The notes: generated by a model not told the origin, from the sequence alone. 64,000 nt of DNA from Comamonas flocculans (GCF_007954405.1 NZ_CP042344.1:3224001-3288000); one strand, 5' to 3'. Positions 43,484 to 53,223 are shown, numbered from the stretch's first letter. Numbers and translations are program-made.

Positions 43484-45913
43484 ATGCTGAACCTTGCCGA
43501 ATATCGCCAGCGTCCGGCGCTGCTCGCCGACTGGCTGCCCTGGGCCGGGCTGGTCGCGCCGGGTGTCGTCTTGAACAAGGACGGCAGTTTCCAGCGCACG
43601 GCCCGGTTTCGCGGGCCTGACCTCGACAGCGCCACGCAAGGCGAGCTGATCGCCACATCGGCGCGCTTGAACAACGCGCTACGCCGGCTGGGTTCGGGCT
43701 GGGCGCTGTTCATCGAGGCAGAGCGCTGCGCCGCCGCCGGCTATCCGCGCTCCGGGTTTCCCGAGCCGCTGTCGTGGCTGGTGGACGAGGAACGCCGCGC
43801 GGCGTTCGAGGAATCGGGCAACCATTTCGAGAGCGGCTATCACCTGACGCTGGTGTACCTGCCGCCGGAGGAATCGCGCGCCCGTGCCGCCAAGATGCTC
43901 TACGAGAACACGCCGATGAATGGCGTGGACTGGCGCGAGAGGCTGCAAGCCTTCGTCGCGGAAACGGATCGGGTCTTTGACCTGCTCGATGGCGTCATGC
44001 CGGAAATCGCCTGGCTCGATGACGCGCAGACCCTGACCTATCTGCACTCGACCATCTCGACGCGGCGCTACCGCGTGGGCGTGCCCGAAGTGCCGTTCTA
44101 CATCGACGCGCTGCTGACCGACTCGCCGTTGGTCGGTGGCCTGGCGCCCATGCTGGGCGACCAGCACCTGCGCGTGGTGTCGGTGCGGGGCTTTCCGACC
44201 TCGACCTGGCCGGGCATTCTGGACGACCTCAACCGCCTGGGATTTGCGCATCGCTGGAGTACGCGCTTTCTGTGCCTCGACAAATCCGAGGCGCAGCGGG
44301 AATTGGGGCGTCTGCGCCGCCAGTGGTTCGCCAAGCGCAAGAACGTCATCGCGCTGCTGCGCGAAACGATCTTCCAGCAGGAAAGCCCGCTGGTCGATAC
44401 CGACGCCAGCAACAAAGCTGCCGACGCCGATGCCGCCTTGCAGGAGCTGGGCAGCGATCAAGTCGCCTTCGGATACCTGACGGCGACCGTCACCGTCATG
44501 GACGAGGACGCCGGCGCAGCCGACGAGAAGCTGCGCATGGTGGAGCGCGTCATCCAGGGGCGCGGGTTCGTCACCATCCCCGAAACGCTCAACGCCGTGG
44601 ATGCGTGGCTGTCCTCGCTCCCCGGCAACGCCTACGCCAACGTGCGCCAGCCCATCGTTTCTACGCTGAACCTGACGCACATGATGCCGGTATCGGCGGT
44701 CTGGGCCGGGCCGGAGAGGAACGAGCACCTGGGCGGCCCTCCGCTGATTGTCACGCGCACCGATGGCGCGACGCCGTTCCGGCTGGTGACGCACATCGGC
44801 GACGTGGGCCACACGCTGGTCGCCGGCCCGACCGGCATGGGCAAGTCGGTCTTGCTCGCCACGCTGGTGATGCAGTTCCGCCGCTACCGCGGCTCGCGCA
44901 TCTTCGCGTTCGACATGGGGCGTTCCATGCGCGCCACGATCCTCGGGCTGGGCGGCGAGCACTACGACCTGGGCACGGATGGCGAAATCGCCTTCCAGCC
45001 CCTGGCCCGCATCGACCGCGAAGGCTACCGCACCTGGGCGGCCGGATGGATCGAAGGCCGCTTGCTGCACGAAGGCGTGGCGATCGGCCCGGACGAGAAA
45101 GCCGCCATCTGGTCGGCGCTCGGCAGCCTCGCCGGTGCGCCGGTGGAGCAGCGCACGATGACAGGCTTGTCGGTGCTGCTGCAATCGAACGCACTGCGTC
45201 AGGCGCTCGCGCCGTATGTGCTGGGCGGCACGCACGGCAAGCTGTTGGACGCCGACCATGACCGGCTGGGCATGGCGGACGTGCAGTGCTTCGAGATGGA
45301 AGAACTGATGCACAGCAAGGCAGCGGTGCTTGCCGTGCTGGGCTATCTGTTCGCGCGCTTCGACGAACGGTTCGACGGCGCGCCCACACTGCTGATTATC
45401 GATGAAGCCTGGTTGTTTCTCGATGATCCAGTGTTTGCCGCGCGCATCCGCCAATGGCTCAAGACGCTGCGCAAGAAAAACGTGTCGGTCATCTTCGCCA
45501 CGCAGTCGCTCGCGGACATCAAGGATTCGAGCATCGCGCCAGCGATCGTCGAAAGCTGTGCGAGCCGCATCTTCCTGCCAAACCCGCAGGCGACCGAGCC
45601 GCAGATCAAGACGATCTATCAGGGCTTCGGCCTCAACAACCGCCAGATCGAAATCGTCGCCACGGCAGTTCCGAAGCGCGACTACTACTACCAATCCCGC
45701 CTCGGCAACCGCCTGTTCGACCTCGACCTGGGGCCGGCGACGCTGGCGTTTGCGGGCGCGTCCACCCCTCAGGACCAGCAGGAGATCGATCAAGCGCTGC
45801 GGAATGCCGGTGCGGTCAGCTTCGCGGGCGCGTGGCTACGCCACCGAGGCCTCGATTGGGCCGCCGACCTGTTGTCAACGTTTCCTTCTCAATCTCAGGA
45901 GAACTCACCATGA
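43484..45913 (+). CDS. trbE: TrbE, VirB4-type ATPase
   Basis: This 809-residue protein is the largest ATPase of the apparatus. Walker A is GPTGMGKSVL at 448-457 and Walker B is LLIIDEAWLFLDDP, followed by SVIFATQSLADI (motif D/E region). The N-terminal domain (residues 1-400) matches the VirB4 CagE region. It follows trbD by 12 bp and overlaps trbJ by 4 bp. Confidence 0.96.
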   Translation: MLNLAEYRQRPALLADWLPWAGLVAPGVVLNKDGSFQRTARFRGPDLDSATQGELIATSARLNNALRRLGSGWALFIEAERCAAAGYPRSGFPEPLSWLVDEERRAAFEESGNHFESGYHLTLVYLPPEESRARAAKMLYENTPMNGVDWRERLQAFVAETDRVFDLLDGVMPEIAWLDDAQTLTYLHSTISTRRYRVGVPEVPFYIDALLTDSPLVGGLAPMLGDQHLRVVSVRGFPTSTWPGILDDLNRLGFAHRWSTRFLCLDKSEAQRELGRLRRQWFAKRKNVIALLRETIFQQESPLVDTDASNKAADADAALQELGSDQVAFGYLTATVTVMDEDAGAADEKLRMVERVIQGRGFVTIPETLNAVDAWLSSLPGNAYANVRQPIVSTLNLTHMMPVSAVWAGPERNEHLGGPPLIVTRTDGATPFRLVTHIGDVGHTLVAGPTGMGKSVLLATLVMQFRRYRGSRIFAFDMGRSMRATILGLGGEHYDLGTDGEIAFQPLARIDREGYRTWAAGWIEGRLLHEGVAIGPDEKAAIWSALGSLAGAPVEQRTMTGLSVLLQSNALRQALAPYVLGGTHGKLLDADHDRLGMADVQCFEMEELMHSKAAVLAVLGYLFARFDERFDGAPTLLIIDEAWLFLDDPVFAARIRQWLKTLRKKNVSVIFATQSLADIKDSSIAPAIVESCASRIFLPNPQATEPQIKTIYQGFGLNNRQIEIVATAVPKRDYYYQSRLGNRLFDLDLGPATLAFAGASTPQDQQEIDQALRNAGAVSFAGAWLRHRGLDWAADLLSTFPSQSQENSP

Positions 45914-46680
45914 CCCTTCGTTCTTCCATCAAGCACCGGAGCGTTGCGCTGGCTGCGGCCGCAATGCTCGCGTTCAGTGCTTCCATGCCCGCTCACGCTT
46001 TGTTCGGCCTGGGCGGCGGGCGCATCGTGTACGACCCGACGAACCACGTGGAGAACGCGCTGGCCGCAGTTCGTGCGCTGGAGCAGATCAACAACCAGAT
46101 CAAGCAGCTCCAAAACGAGGCGCAGATGCTCATCAACCAGGCGCGCAACCTGGCGAGCCTGCCTTCAAGCGTGGTCGGCCAGTTGCGCGCCAACCTGGCG
46201 ACGACTGAGCGGCTGATCGCCGAGGCCAAAGGCTTGGCCTACGACGTGACGAATCTGGATCGGGAGTTTGCCCGCCTGTACCCAGAGCAGTACGCCGCCA
46301 CAGCGAGTGGCGACCAGATGTACCGGGATGCCCAGGAGCGCTGGAAGAACACGCTCAATGGCCTGCAGACTGCCATGCGGATGCAGGCGCAGGCGTCCGG
46401 TAACCTGAACGACGACGAGGGCGCACTCACCGACTTGGTGGGCCAGAGCCAGTCGGCCGTGGGTGCCTTGCAGGCGATGCAGGCCATGAACCAGTTGCTT
46501 GCCTTGCAGGCCAAGCAGTCGATTCAGTCGCAGCGGCTCCAGATCACACAAGACCGGGCCACCGCACTGGAGCTGGCGCGGCAAGCCGCAGCCACCGAGC
46601 GCGGGCGCGAAGTGACGCGGCGCTTCCTGGGCAACGGCACGCCGTACACGCCGCAGCCCGTCAACTTCTACAACCATTGA
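45910..46680 (+). CDS. trbJ: TrbJ, VirB5-like pilus tip protein
   Basis: This 256-residue secreted protein has a signal peptide ending near SMPAHA (about residue 34) and IVYDPTNHVENALAAVRALE, the TrbJ start. A long helical region (EQINNQIKQLQNEAQMLINQ) follows. It is the minor pilin needed for donor-recipient contact. The start overlaps trbE. Confidence 0.93.
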   Translation: MTLRSSIKHRSVALAAAAMLAFSASMPAHALFGLGGGRIVYDPTNHVENALAAVRALEQINNQIKQLQNEAQMLINQARNLASLPSSVVGQLRANLATTERLIAEAKGLAYDVTNLDREFARLYPEQYAATASGDQMYRDAQERWKNTLNGLQTAMRMQAQASGNLNDDEGALTDLVGQSQSAVGALQAMQAMNQLLALQAKQSIQSQRLQITQDRATALELARQAAATERGREVTRRFLGNGTPYTPQPVNFYNH

Positions 46681-46691
46681 CGGGTGCGGCC

Positions 46692-47003
46692 ATGAAGAAC
46701 GCGCCCGTTCTGTTCGCTCTCGCGTCCCTGCTGGCCGGCTGCGACCGGCCGCCTTCGGTGGATGCGCTGGCCGCCGACCCGTCACAGCTGCACGCGCTGC
46801 GCGCGCAATGCCGCGCCGGCGAGCACGACGGCGCATTCTGCGCACAGGTGGCCCAAGCCGACCTGCGCCGCTTTCTCTCGGGCAAGGCCGGCCCCGGCGA
46901 GTACCAGACGCTCGCCGACCTGCCACCAATCCCGCCCAGCTTCGATGAGCCGGCCGATAGCACCGAAGCCGTGGCCGTGTCTGGTTGGGAGGACACGCCA
47001 TGA
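46692..47003 (+). CDS. trbK: TrbK/EexN-like lipoprotein, copy 2
   Basis: This 103-residue lipoprotein has lipobox LLAGC (Cys near residue 17), then ADPSQLHALRAQCRAGEHDG and FCAQVAQADLRRFL. Its pattern of two Cys after the lipid Cys fits the EexN/TrbK group. The place between trbJ and trbL is that of trbK. The product likely prevents self-mating. The downstream Pro-rich tail is additional. ATGA overlap with trbL. Confidence 0.82.
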   Translation: MKNAPVLFALASLLAGCDRPPSVDALAADPSQLHALRAQCRAGEHDGAFCAQVAQADLRRFLSGKAGPGEYQTLADLPPIPPSFDEPADSTEAVAVSGWEDTP

Positions 47004-48313
47004 ACGACGTTTCGGTCATCGACCGCTTCCTCGATGTGTTCTCGCGCTACATCGACTCGGGTTTCGGGCTGCTGCATGGCGAGGTGGCGTTTCTGACCGC
47101 CACGCTGATCGTCATCGACATGACGATCGCCGGGCTGTTCTGGGCGATGAGTCATGCCACCGGCCAGGGCGATGACGTGATCACCAAGCTGATCCGCAAG
47201 GTGCTCTACGTCGGTGCCTTCGCCTACATCATCGGCAACTTCAACTGGCTGGCCGGCATCGTGTTTCGCTCGTTCGCGGGTTTGGGCCTGACGGCCAGCG
47301 GCTCGACCTTGAGCATGGAGAACTTCCTGCAACCGGGCAGGCTGGCCAAGGTCGGCATCGACGCCGGGATGCCGATCCTCGATCAGATCCGCGAACTGGC
47401 GGGATTCCCCGAGGTGTTCATCAACATCACGCCCATCGTCGTGATGTTCCTCGCGTGGCTGATCGTCATCCTGTGCTTCTTCGTGCTGGCGGTGCAGCTT
47501 TTCATCACGCTGATCGAGTTCAAGCTGACCACGCTCGCGGGCTTCGTGCTGGTGCCGTTCGCCCTCTGGAACAAGACCGCGTTCCTTGCAGAAAAGGTCT
47601 TGGGCAACGTGGTGTCCTCGGGCATCAAGGTACTGGTGCTGGCCGTCATCGTGGGCATCGGCTCGGGGCTGTTCGCCGAGTTCCAGATACATCCGGCCGA
47701 GCCGTCGATCGACCATGCGGTGGTCATCATGCTGGCGTCTCTGACCCTGCTGGCGCTGGGCATCTTCGGGCCGGGCATTGCGACCGGGCTGGTGTCCGGC
47801 GGCCCGCAGCTCGGCGCGGGCGCGATGGCCGGCGCCGCGCTGGGCGCGGCTGGTACCGCCGTTGCCGTGGGTGCGGCGGCCACGGGCGTCGGTGGCGCTG
47901 TCGCGGCCGGCGCGCGCATGGCTCCGGCTGCCGCCAAGCTGGCCGGGAGCGCGAAGTCGGCGTTCCAGGCCGGCTCCGATTCTGCTGGTGGCGGCCTCAA
48001 GGGCGCCGCCGCTGGCGTGGGCAATGTCGCCAAGACCGGCGCACAGGCGGCCGGACAGAAGGTGGCGCAAGGCGCGCGCTCGATCCGTGATCGCGCTGCC
48101 GCTGCGTTCAGCGCAGATGCGCCCGCAGCAGGTGGTGGTGCAGCCAGCGGCGACGCGCCGCCGTCCGCACCGCAGGAGCAACCGGCCTGGGCCAAGCGCC
48201 TGCACCGACGTCAACAACTCACCCATGCCGCCACAACCGCCGCCCACACGCTGCGCGGTGGCGACGGTGGCGCTTCCGGCCAAGGGCCGAGCCTGCGCGA
48301 TTCCGATTCCTGA
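47000..48313 (+). CDS. trbL: TrbL, VirB6-type inner-membrane channel protein
   Basis: This 437-residue protein has five to six hydrophobic helices up to about residue 265 (for example AFLTATLIVIDMTIAGLFWA) and a long Gly/Ala-rich tail (about 265-437), as in TrbL of IncP and Tn4371. It forms the inner-membrane part of the channel. 18 bp separate it from trbF. Confidence 0.94.
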   Translation: MNDVSVIDRFLDVFSRYIDSGFGLLHGEVAFLTATLIVIDMTIAGLFWAMSHATGQGDDVITKLIRKVLYVGAFAYIIGNFNWLAGIVFRSFAGLGLTASGSTLSMENFLQPGRLAKVGIDAGMPILDQIRELAGFPEVFINITPIVVMFLAWLIVILCFFVLAVQLFITLIEFKLTTLAGFVLVPFALWNKTAFLAEKVLGNVVSSGIKVLVLAVIVGIGSGLFAEFQIHPAEPSIDHAVVIMLASLTLLALGIFGPGIATGLVSGGPQLGAGAMAGAALGAAGTAVAVGAAATGVGGAVAAGARMAPAAAKLAGSAKSAFQAGSDSAGGGLKGAAAGVGNVAKTGAQAAGQKVAQGARSIRDRAAAAFSADAPAAGGGAASGDAPPSAPQEQPAWAKRLHRRQQLTHAATTAAHTLRGGDGGASGQGPSLRDSDS

Positions 48314-48331
48314 TCTTCAAGGAGAACACCC

Positions 48332-49036
48332 ATGCGATTCAAACGCCCGCAGGTGCGCTATGCCGACACACCGCAGCCTGCGACCCCTTATCAATCCGCC
48401 GCGCAGGTGTGGGACGAGCGCATCGGCACGTCCCGCGTGCAGGCGAAGAACTGGCGCTTGATGGCTTTCGGCTGCCTCGCGCTGGCGCTGCTGATGGCTG
48501 GCGGCCTGGTGTGGCGCTCGGCGCAGTCCATCGTGACGCCCTACGTTGTGGAGGTGGACAACGCGGGCCAGGTACGCGCGGTCGGCGAAGCCGCCACGCC
48601 GTACCGGCCCAGCGATGCACAAGTGGCCTACCACCTGGGCCGCTTTATCGAGCTGGTGCGCTCGCTGTCCATCGACCCCATCGTCGTGCGCCAGAACTGG
48701 CTCGACGCCTACGACTACACGACCGACAAGGGCGCCGTGGTGCTCAACGACTACGCGCGGGTCAACGACCCGTTTGCGCGCATCGGCAAGGAGTCGGTGA
48801 CGGTGCAGATCACCAGCGTCGTGCGCGCCAGCGACACGTCTTTCAACGTGCGCTGGACGGAACGGCGCTTCGTCAACGGCGCCGCGGCGGGCACTGAACG
48901 CTGGAACGCCGTGATTTCCATCGTGCAGCAGACCCCGCGCACCGAGCAGCGCCTGCGCAAGAACCCCCTGGGCATCTACGTCAACGGCCTGTCGTGGAGC
49001 CGTGAGCTGGATTCTTCCGAAGGAGCAAAACCATGA
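48332..49036 (+). CDS. trbF: TrbF, VirB8-type protein
   Basis: This 234-residue bitopic protein has a TM helix at about residues 40-60 (LMAFGCLALALLMAGGLVWR) and a VirB8 periplasmic domain with ELVRSLSIDPIVVRQNWLDA and TDKGAVVLNDYAR. It is a scaffold of the inner-membrane complex. Overlaps trbG by ATGA. Confidence 0.95.
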   Translation: MRFKRPQVRYADTPQPATPYQSAAQVWDERIGTSRVQAKNWRLMAFGCLALALLMAGGLVWRSAQSIVTPYVVEVDNAGQVRAVGEAATPYRPSDAQVAYHLGRFIELVRSLSIDPIVVRQNWLDAYDYTTDKGAVVLNDYARVNDPFARIGKESVTVQITSVVRASDTSFNVRWTERRFVNGAAAGTERWNAVISIVQQTPRTEQRLRKNPLGIYVNGLSWSRELDSSEGAKP

Positions 49037-50034
49037 ACTTGTCTTTCCGCTTTTACGCTTTGCCGTTGATGCTCGTTGCCTTGGCGGGCTGCGCCACACA
49101 GGGCAAGCCGCCGCCGGCCATCTCGCTCGATGAGCCGGTGCAGGCCCAGCCGCTGCCGGAGCCGCCCGCGCCGGTGGAAGTGGTCAAGGTGCCCGAGCCG
49201 CTGGCGCTGCCGGCGCAGTTGAAGCCATTGCCCGACGCCGAGGACGCCAAGCCCGCGCCGGAACCGGCCGACGAAACCGTGCGCGTGTCTCGCGCCAATG
49301 CCGAGGCGCGCATCGCGCCTACGCGCGAGGGCTACGTCAATGCAATTCAAGTGTGGCCCTTCACCGATGGCGCGCTGTACCAGGTCTATGCGGCCGTGGG
49401 CCGCGTGACCGTGATCGCGCTCCAGCCCGGCGAGGAACTGGTGACGGTGGCTGCGGGCGATACCGTGCGCTGGATCGTGGGCGACACATCGAGCGGCAGC
49501 GGTGAGGCGCTGCGCGTCAATGTGATGGTCAAACCCATCCGCTCGGGCCTCAAGACCAATCTGGTCATCACCACCAGTCGGCGCACTTACCTGCTGGAGC
49601 TGACCTCGACCGACAAAACGTGGATGGCCTCGGTTTCCTGGGAGTACCCGAAGGACAGGATGCTGGCTTTGCAGCGCCAGGCGCAGGCGGCCAGCGCCGC
49701 CGCGCCGGTCGATACCGGCTTGTCGCTGGAGAAGATCCGCTTCCGCTACGCCGTCACCGGCAGCAATCCGCCGTGGAAGCCGCTGCGCGCCTTCGATGAC
49801 GGCGAGAAGGTCTATATCCAGTTCCCCGCTGGCATCGCGCAAGGCGAGCTGCCGCCGCTGTTCGTGATCGGTGCGCAGGGCGACGGGCAACTGGTGAATT
49901 ACCGCTTCCGTGCGTCGTACTACATCGTGGATCGCCTCTTTGGCGCGGCGGAACTGCGCTTGGGCGGCGACAAGGGCGACGTGGTGCGGATCGAGCGCAA
50001 TGACGGGGCGGCAGTGGGCACGCGGAGGAACTGA
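49033..50034 (+). CDS. trbG: TrbG, VirB9-type protein
   Basis: This 333-residue lipoprotein (lipobox LVALAGC) has a Pro-rich linker (residues 25-80) and a VirB9 domain with VTVIALQPGEELVTVAAGDT, VKPIRSGLKTNLVITTSRR and YRFRASYYIVDRLFGAAELR. It builds the outer-membrane core complex with TrbI and TrbF. 2 bp separate it from trbI. Confidence 0.95.
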   Translation: MNLSFRFYALPLMLVALAGCATQGKPPPAISLDEPVQAQPLPEPPAPVEVVKVPEPLALPAQLKPLPDAEDAKPAPEPADETVRVSRANAEARIAPTREGYVNAIQVWPFTDGALYQVYAAVGRVTVIALQPGEELVTVAAGDTVRWIVGDTSSGSGEALRVNVMVKPIRSGLKTNLVITTSRRTYLLELTSTDKTWMASVSWEYPKDRMLALQRQAQAASAAAPVDTGLSLEKIRFRYAVTGSNPPWKPLRAFDDGEKVYIQFPAGIAQGELPPLFVIGAQGDGQLVNYRFRASYYIVDRLFGAAELRLGGDKGDVVRIERNDGAAVGTRRN

Positions 50035-50036
50035 CC

Positions 50037-51308
50037 ATGAGCCAGGACGACACCCCCGACCGTGCTGCGCCGCAGGCGGGCAAGGTCGCGCCCGAGGCGG
50101 TGGCGCTGCGCGCGCAGCCGCGCCCGGTCACGCGCCTGAACCGGCGCACGCTGGCGATGCTCATGGGCGGCCTGTCGGTCGCCGTACTCGGGGCCGCCAT
50201 CTGGTCGCTCCAGCCGCATCGACGCGGTGCGGGCGAGCAGACCGAGCTTTACAACGTCGATCGCGTATCGAAGTCCGAAGGGCTGGACGGCCTGCCATCG
50301 GACTACTCGAAGCTGCCGCAGAAGGTGCCCGAGCTGGGGCCGCCGCTACCGGGCGACCTTGGCCCGGCCATCGTGGCCTCGCAGCAGCCAGTCACACCCA
50401 CCTATGCGCCGCCTGGCCATGACCCGGCGGATGCCTTGCGCAAGGAGGCCGAAGCGGCGGCGGCTTCGGCGGTGTTCTTTCGCTCGGGCCAGCAGGGCAA
50501 GGTCGTAGCGCCTGCCACAGCCCAAGCCGCTGCGGCTGCGCCGGGTAGCGCCTTGGCGGGCTTCGACCCGCTGGCGGCGGGGCCTGCCTCGACGGCGGCC
50601 CAGCCTGCCGATCCGACCGCCACGCAGAACCGGCAAGACCAGAAGGAGGCGTTCTTGAAAGGCGGTTCTACCGAAACCCGCAATTCCGGCAATCTGCAAA
50701 TGCCGGCCTCGCCGTATCAGGTCATGGCCGGAACAGTGATCGCCGGGGCGCTCGTCACGGGCATCAAGTCGGACTTGCCGGGCGACGTGATCGCCACGGT
50801 GACGGAGCCGGTCTATGACTCGGCCACGGGTAAGTTCCTGCTGATCCCGCAGGGATCGCGCATCCTCGGCAAATACAACAGCCAGGTCAGCTACGGGCAG
50901 AGCCGGGTTCAAGTGGTCTGGAACCGGATCATCCTGCCGGACACGTCTTCGCTGACCATCGACAACCTGGTGGGCACCGACCCGGCCGGCTACTCCGGCC
51001 TCGAAGACGGCGTGGACTACCACTGGGGCCGGATCGTCGCCGGCGCGGCGCTGACGACGCTGCTGGGCGTGGGTGCCGAACTGGCCGCGCCGGAGAACCG
51101 GCAGGACGGCAACCGCATCGTGATCGCGGGGCGCGACAGCGCCCAGGACAGCATCAATCAGGTCGGCCAGGAGATGACCCGGCGCAACATGAACATCCAG
51201 CCGACCTTGACCGAGCGGCCGGGCCTGCCGGTGCGGATCATCGTCAACCGCGACCTGGTGCTGCGACCGTATCAGCCGATGTTCTTCCAGAGGGGGACAA
51301 TTCGATGA
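50037..51308 (+). CDS. trbI: TrbI, VirB10-type protein
   Basis: This 423-residue protein has a TM helix (LMGGLSVAVLGAAIWSLQPH), a Pro/Ala-rich periplasmic linker and the VirB10 beta-barrel: SPYQVMAGTVIAGALVTGIK, FLLIPQGSRILGKYNSQVSY and PGLPVRIIVNRDLVLRPYQP. It spans both membranes. The stop overlaps the DUF2274 gene by ATGA. Confidence 0.95.
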   Translation: MSQDDTPDRAAPQAGKVAPEAVALRAQPRPVTRLNRRTLAMLMGGLSVAVLGAAIWSLQPHRRGAGEQTELYNVDRVSKSEGLDGLPSDYSKLPQKVPELGPPLPGDLGPAIVASQQPVTPTYAPPGHDPADALRKEAEAAAASAVFFRSGQQGKVVAPATAQAAAAAPGSALAGFDPLAAGPASTAAQPADPTATQNRQDQKEAFLKGGSTETRNSGNLQMPASPYQVMAGTVIAGALVTGIKSDLPGDVIATVTEPVYDSATGKFLLIPQGSRILGKYNSQVSYGQSRVQVVWNRIILPDTSSLTIDNLVGTDPAGYSGLEDGVDYHWGRIVAGAALTTLLGVGAELAAPENRQDGNRIVIAGRDSAQDSINQVGQEMTRRNMNIQPTLTERPGLPVRIIVNRDLVLRPYQPMFFQRGTIR

Positions 51309-51556
51309 GCACGGGCAAGAAGCTGCGGCTCGGGCCGCTGCCGAAACTGGAATCCACGAAGCTGGCCTTCGCGTGTCCGGCCCACTTGAAGGCCGACCTC
51401 GACCGCTACGCGGCGCTGCACGCGCAAACCTACGGCGAACCGGTCGATGCGGCTACGCTGATCCCATACATGCTGGAGGCGTTCATGGCGGGAGACAGGG
51501 GATTCAGGAGACGGGGGCCGGACAAGGGGGGTAGCACTCTTGCGAAACCAGGTTGA
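51305..51556 (+). CDS. DUF2274 family protein, end of trb operon
   Basis: This 83-residue protein has KKLRLGPLPKLESTKLAFAC then PAHLKADLDRYAALHAQTYG and ATLIPYMLEAFMAGDRGF, the DUF2274 signature found at the end of Tn4371-like trb operons. The function is unknown, though the middle part looks RHH-like. It ends the conserved transfer region. Confidence 0.88.
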   Translation: MSTGKKLRLGPLPKLESTKLAFACPAHLKADLDRYAALHAQTYGEPVDAATLIPYMLEAFMAGDRGFRRRGPDKGGSTLAKPG

Positions 51557-51689
51557 TCTCTCGACGAAGTGGGCCATACATCTGCAGGGCACCGATACCT
51601 GGATTGATGGAGAGCCTTGAGGAACTCAGGGAAGAAACAGCCAGCAGTGGCACCGAGGCACGGTTCTGATTCGGTGTTGGACCAGCTTG

Positions 51690-51858
51690 CTAGGGATGCT
51701 CTTCACGAATCGAGCGGTAAGTGTGCGCTGCGGATCGGGATGGGCTGCAAGGCGCAAACCGCAGCAATAGTCGGAGCTATTGCGAGGATTTGCGACGCCG
51801 CAGACCGCCCGAGCCCGCAGATGCACGCGGCGCGGTGATTCGTGAAGAGCATCCCTAG
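51690..51858. mobile_element. MITE-like element with 22-bp perfect terminal inverted repeats
   Basis: The left end (51690-51711) begins CTAGGGATGCTCTTCACG. The right end (51837-51858) is its exact reverse complement over 22 bp. The inner 125 bp is itself an imperfect palindrome (CGCAAACCGCAGCAATAG against CTATTGCGAGGATTTGCG). No gene fits inside. No clear target duplication is visible. The rest of the gap 51557-51953 holds nothing recognisable. Confidence 0.75.
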
Positions 51859-51953
51859 GAGATTCGCTTATGACCCAGGCCTGCTTACACTGAAAGTGTG
51901 CCTGCGACGCGCCGAGCATGTACTGCGTGCAGACCAGAGGGGGCGAAACCCTG

Positions 51954-52769
51954 TCAATTGCCTGGAAGGCAGAACATCCGTCGGCTATTGGAACTGCAGG
52001 CGTGAATGAGCTCGTCGACGTTGCAACCCAAGAGCTCTGCCACGCTTTCCGCGACCCAGGGAAGATTAGCCGGCTCGTTGTGCCCCCGACGCGTTCCGGC
52101 GTTCTTGGGGAACAGATAAGGAGCATCCGTTTCAAGGTGCAGTCGATCCAGCGGAATGGCTGGCAGGGCTGCGCGAAGCGCCTGGCCGCGTTGGAGGTCT
52201 GTGACCCAACCCGTGATGCCAATGTCGAGTCCCATCGTGAGAAAGGCTTCCGCTTCCGCGCGATTACCTGTGAAACAGTGCACGACGCCGCGCGCTCCGG
52301 CGGCCATCACAGGGGTAAGCATGTCGTGGAAATCGGTGAAGGCGTCTCGGCAGTGAAGAAAAAGCGGCTTGCGATTCTCGACAGCCACTGACAGCTGCTG
52401 CTCGAAGGCAATGCGCTGCGCTTGGGGAGGCGAAAAGTTGCGGTTGTAGTCAAGGCCACACTCTCCAATAGCTACGACCTCCGTGCATTTCCAGAGTTCG
52501 GTCAGCTCGCGGACGGTGCTTGGGTCGTACGACTTTGCGCCATGGGGGTGCACCCCCGCGGTCGCGAAGACAGTGCCCGGATTGGCTCTCGCAAGCTCAA
52601 GGGCCAGACGACTGGACGCCGCCGATGTGCCTGTCGCCAGAATCTGGGTCACGTTTGCCGCCCGTGCACGCACCAACAGTTGGTCGGTCAGCGACACCAA
52701 CTGCCCAGAGTGGAAGTTAACGCCGATGTCAACCAGTCGCGCTTGTTCGATTTTTGATCCTGTGCTCAT
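51954..52769 (-). CDS. tatD: TatD-family metal-dependent DNase
   Basis: This 271-residue TIM-barrel hydrolase is close to E. coli TatD in its diagnostic parts: LVDIGVNFHSGQL (the TatD-type DIGVN start in place of HxH), FATAGVHPHGAKSY, VVAIGECGLDYNRNF, LFLHCRDAFTDF, VVHCFTGNRAEAE and HLETDAPYLFPKN. TatD enzymes are 3'-5' exonucleases acting in DNA repair. It stands alone with no tatABC or QatABC genes nearby. It reads inward from the right end and is probably cargo. Confidence 0.92.
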   Translation of the reverse strand: MSTGSKIEQARLVDIGVNFHSGQLVSLTDQLLVRARAANVTQILATGTSAASSRLALELARANPGTVFATAGVHPHGAKSYDPSTVRELTELWKCTEVVAIGECGLDYNRNFSPPQAQRIAFEQQLSVAVENRKPLFLHCRDAFTDFHDMLTPVMAAGARGVVHCFTGNRAEAEAFLTMGLDIGITGWVTDLQRGQALRAALPAIPLDRLHLETDAPYLFPKNAGTRRGHNEPANLPWVAESVAELLGCNVDELIHACSSNSRRMFCLPGN

Positions 52770-53223
52770 GCGCCGATGGTACGGAATTGATGCACACGAT
52801 CGGCTGGGTCAATCCTAGAGGCGCCAGCCCGTGATGTCTCGCGGGCCGTCTGCTCGAACAGGAGTGCAGAGACGCTGCCAGCGACCCGACGCGCAGGCCG
52901 CAGAAGGCAGGCTTCACGAAAGGCGCTTTGAGGCGTGAACTCCGCCCATGAGAACACGGAAAGTGCCGGCGACACTGCGTTTTTCTTATTTGCCACCCAA
53001 GAAGAGCGTGGCAACCCTCGCTGTCCAACGGGTGTATCCACTGCGACGCGCCGCAAGGGCGATTCTTCGACCACGAGGTCGTCTACGACGCGTAGCCGGT
53101 CTTCAGCGTCGATGTGCTGTTCGATGACCGTTGGGTTTCGCACCTGTAGGACCGTCAAGCCATCGACAAATGGTGGTTCGACGATCGACTAGGCGAGGGC
53201 GCCGCAGAGGACTCTTCACAGGG
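52770..53223. other. Gap with remains of a CoiA-like gene
   Basis: No intact gene. On the + strand about 53020-53226 reads LSNGCIHCDAPQGRFFDHEV, then in-frame TAG at 53093-53095 and at 53147-53149 followed by DRQAIDKWWFDDRLGE. The CxxC and GRFFxHE pattern resembles the zinc-ribbon part of competence/CoiA-like proteins. The remainder of the gap shows nothing. Confidence 0.4.

Noticed and set aside
51690..51858. Integron attC site
   Set aside because: The ends lack the GTTRRRY/RYYYAAC core sites and there is no integron integrase or cassette gene.
51954..52769. Reading TatD as QatD of a QatABCD defence system
   Set aside because: No QatA, QatB or QueC-like gene is near; the DIGVN start is that of ordinary TatD.
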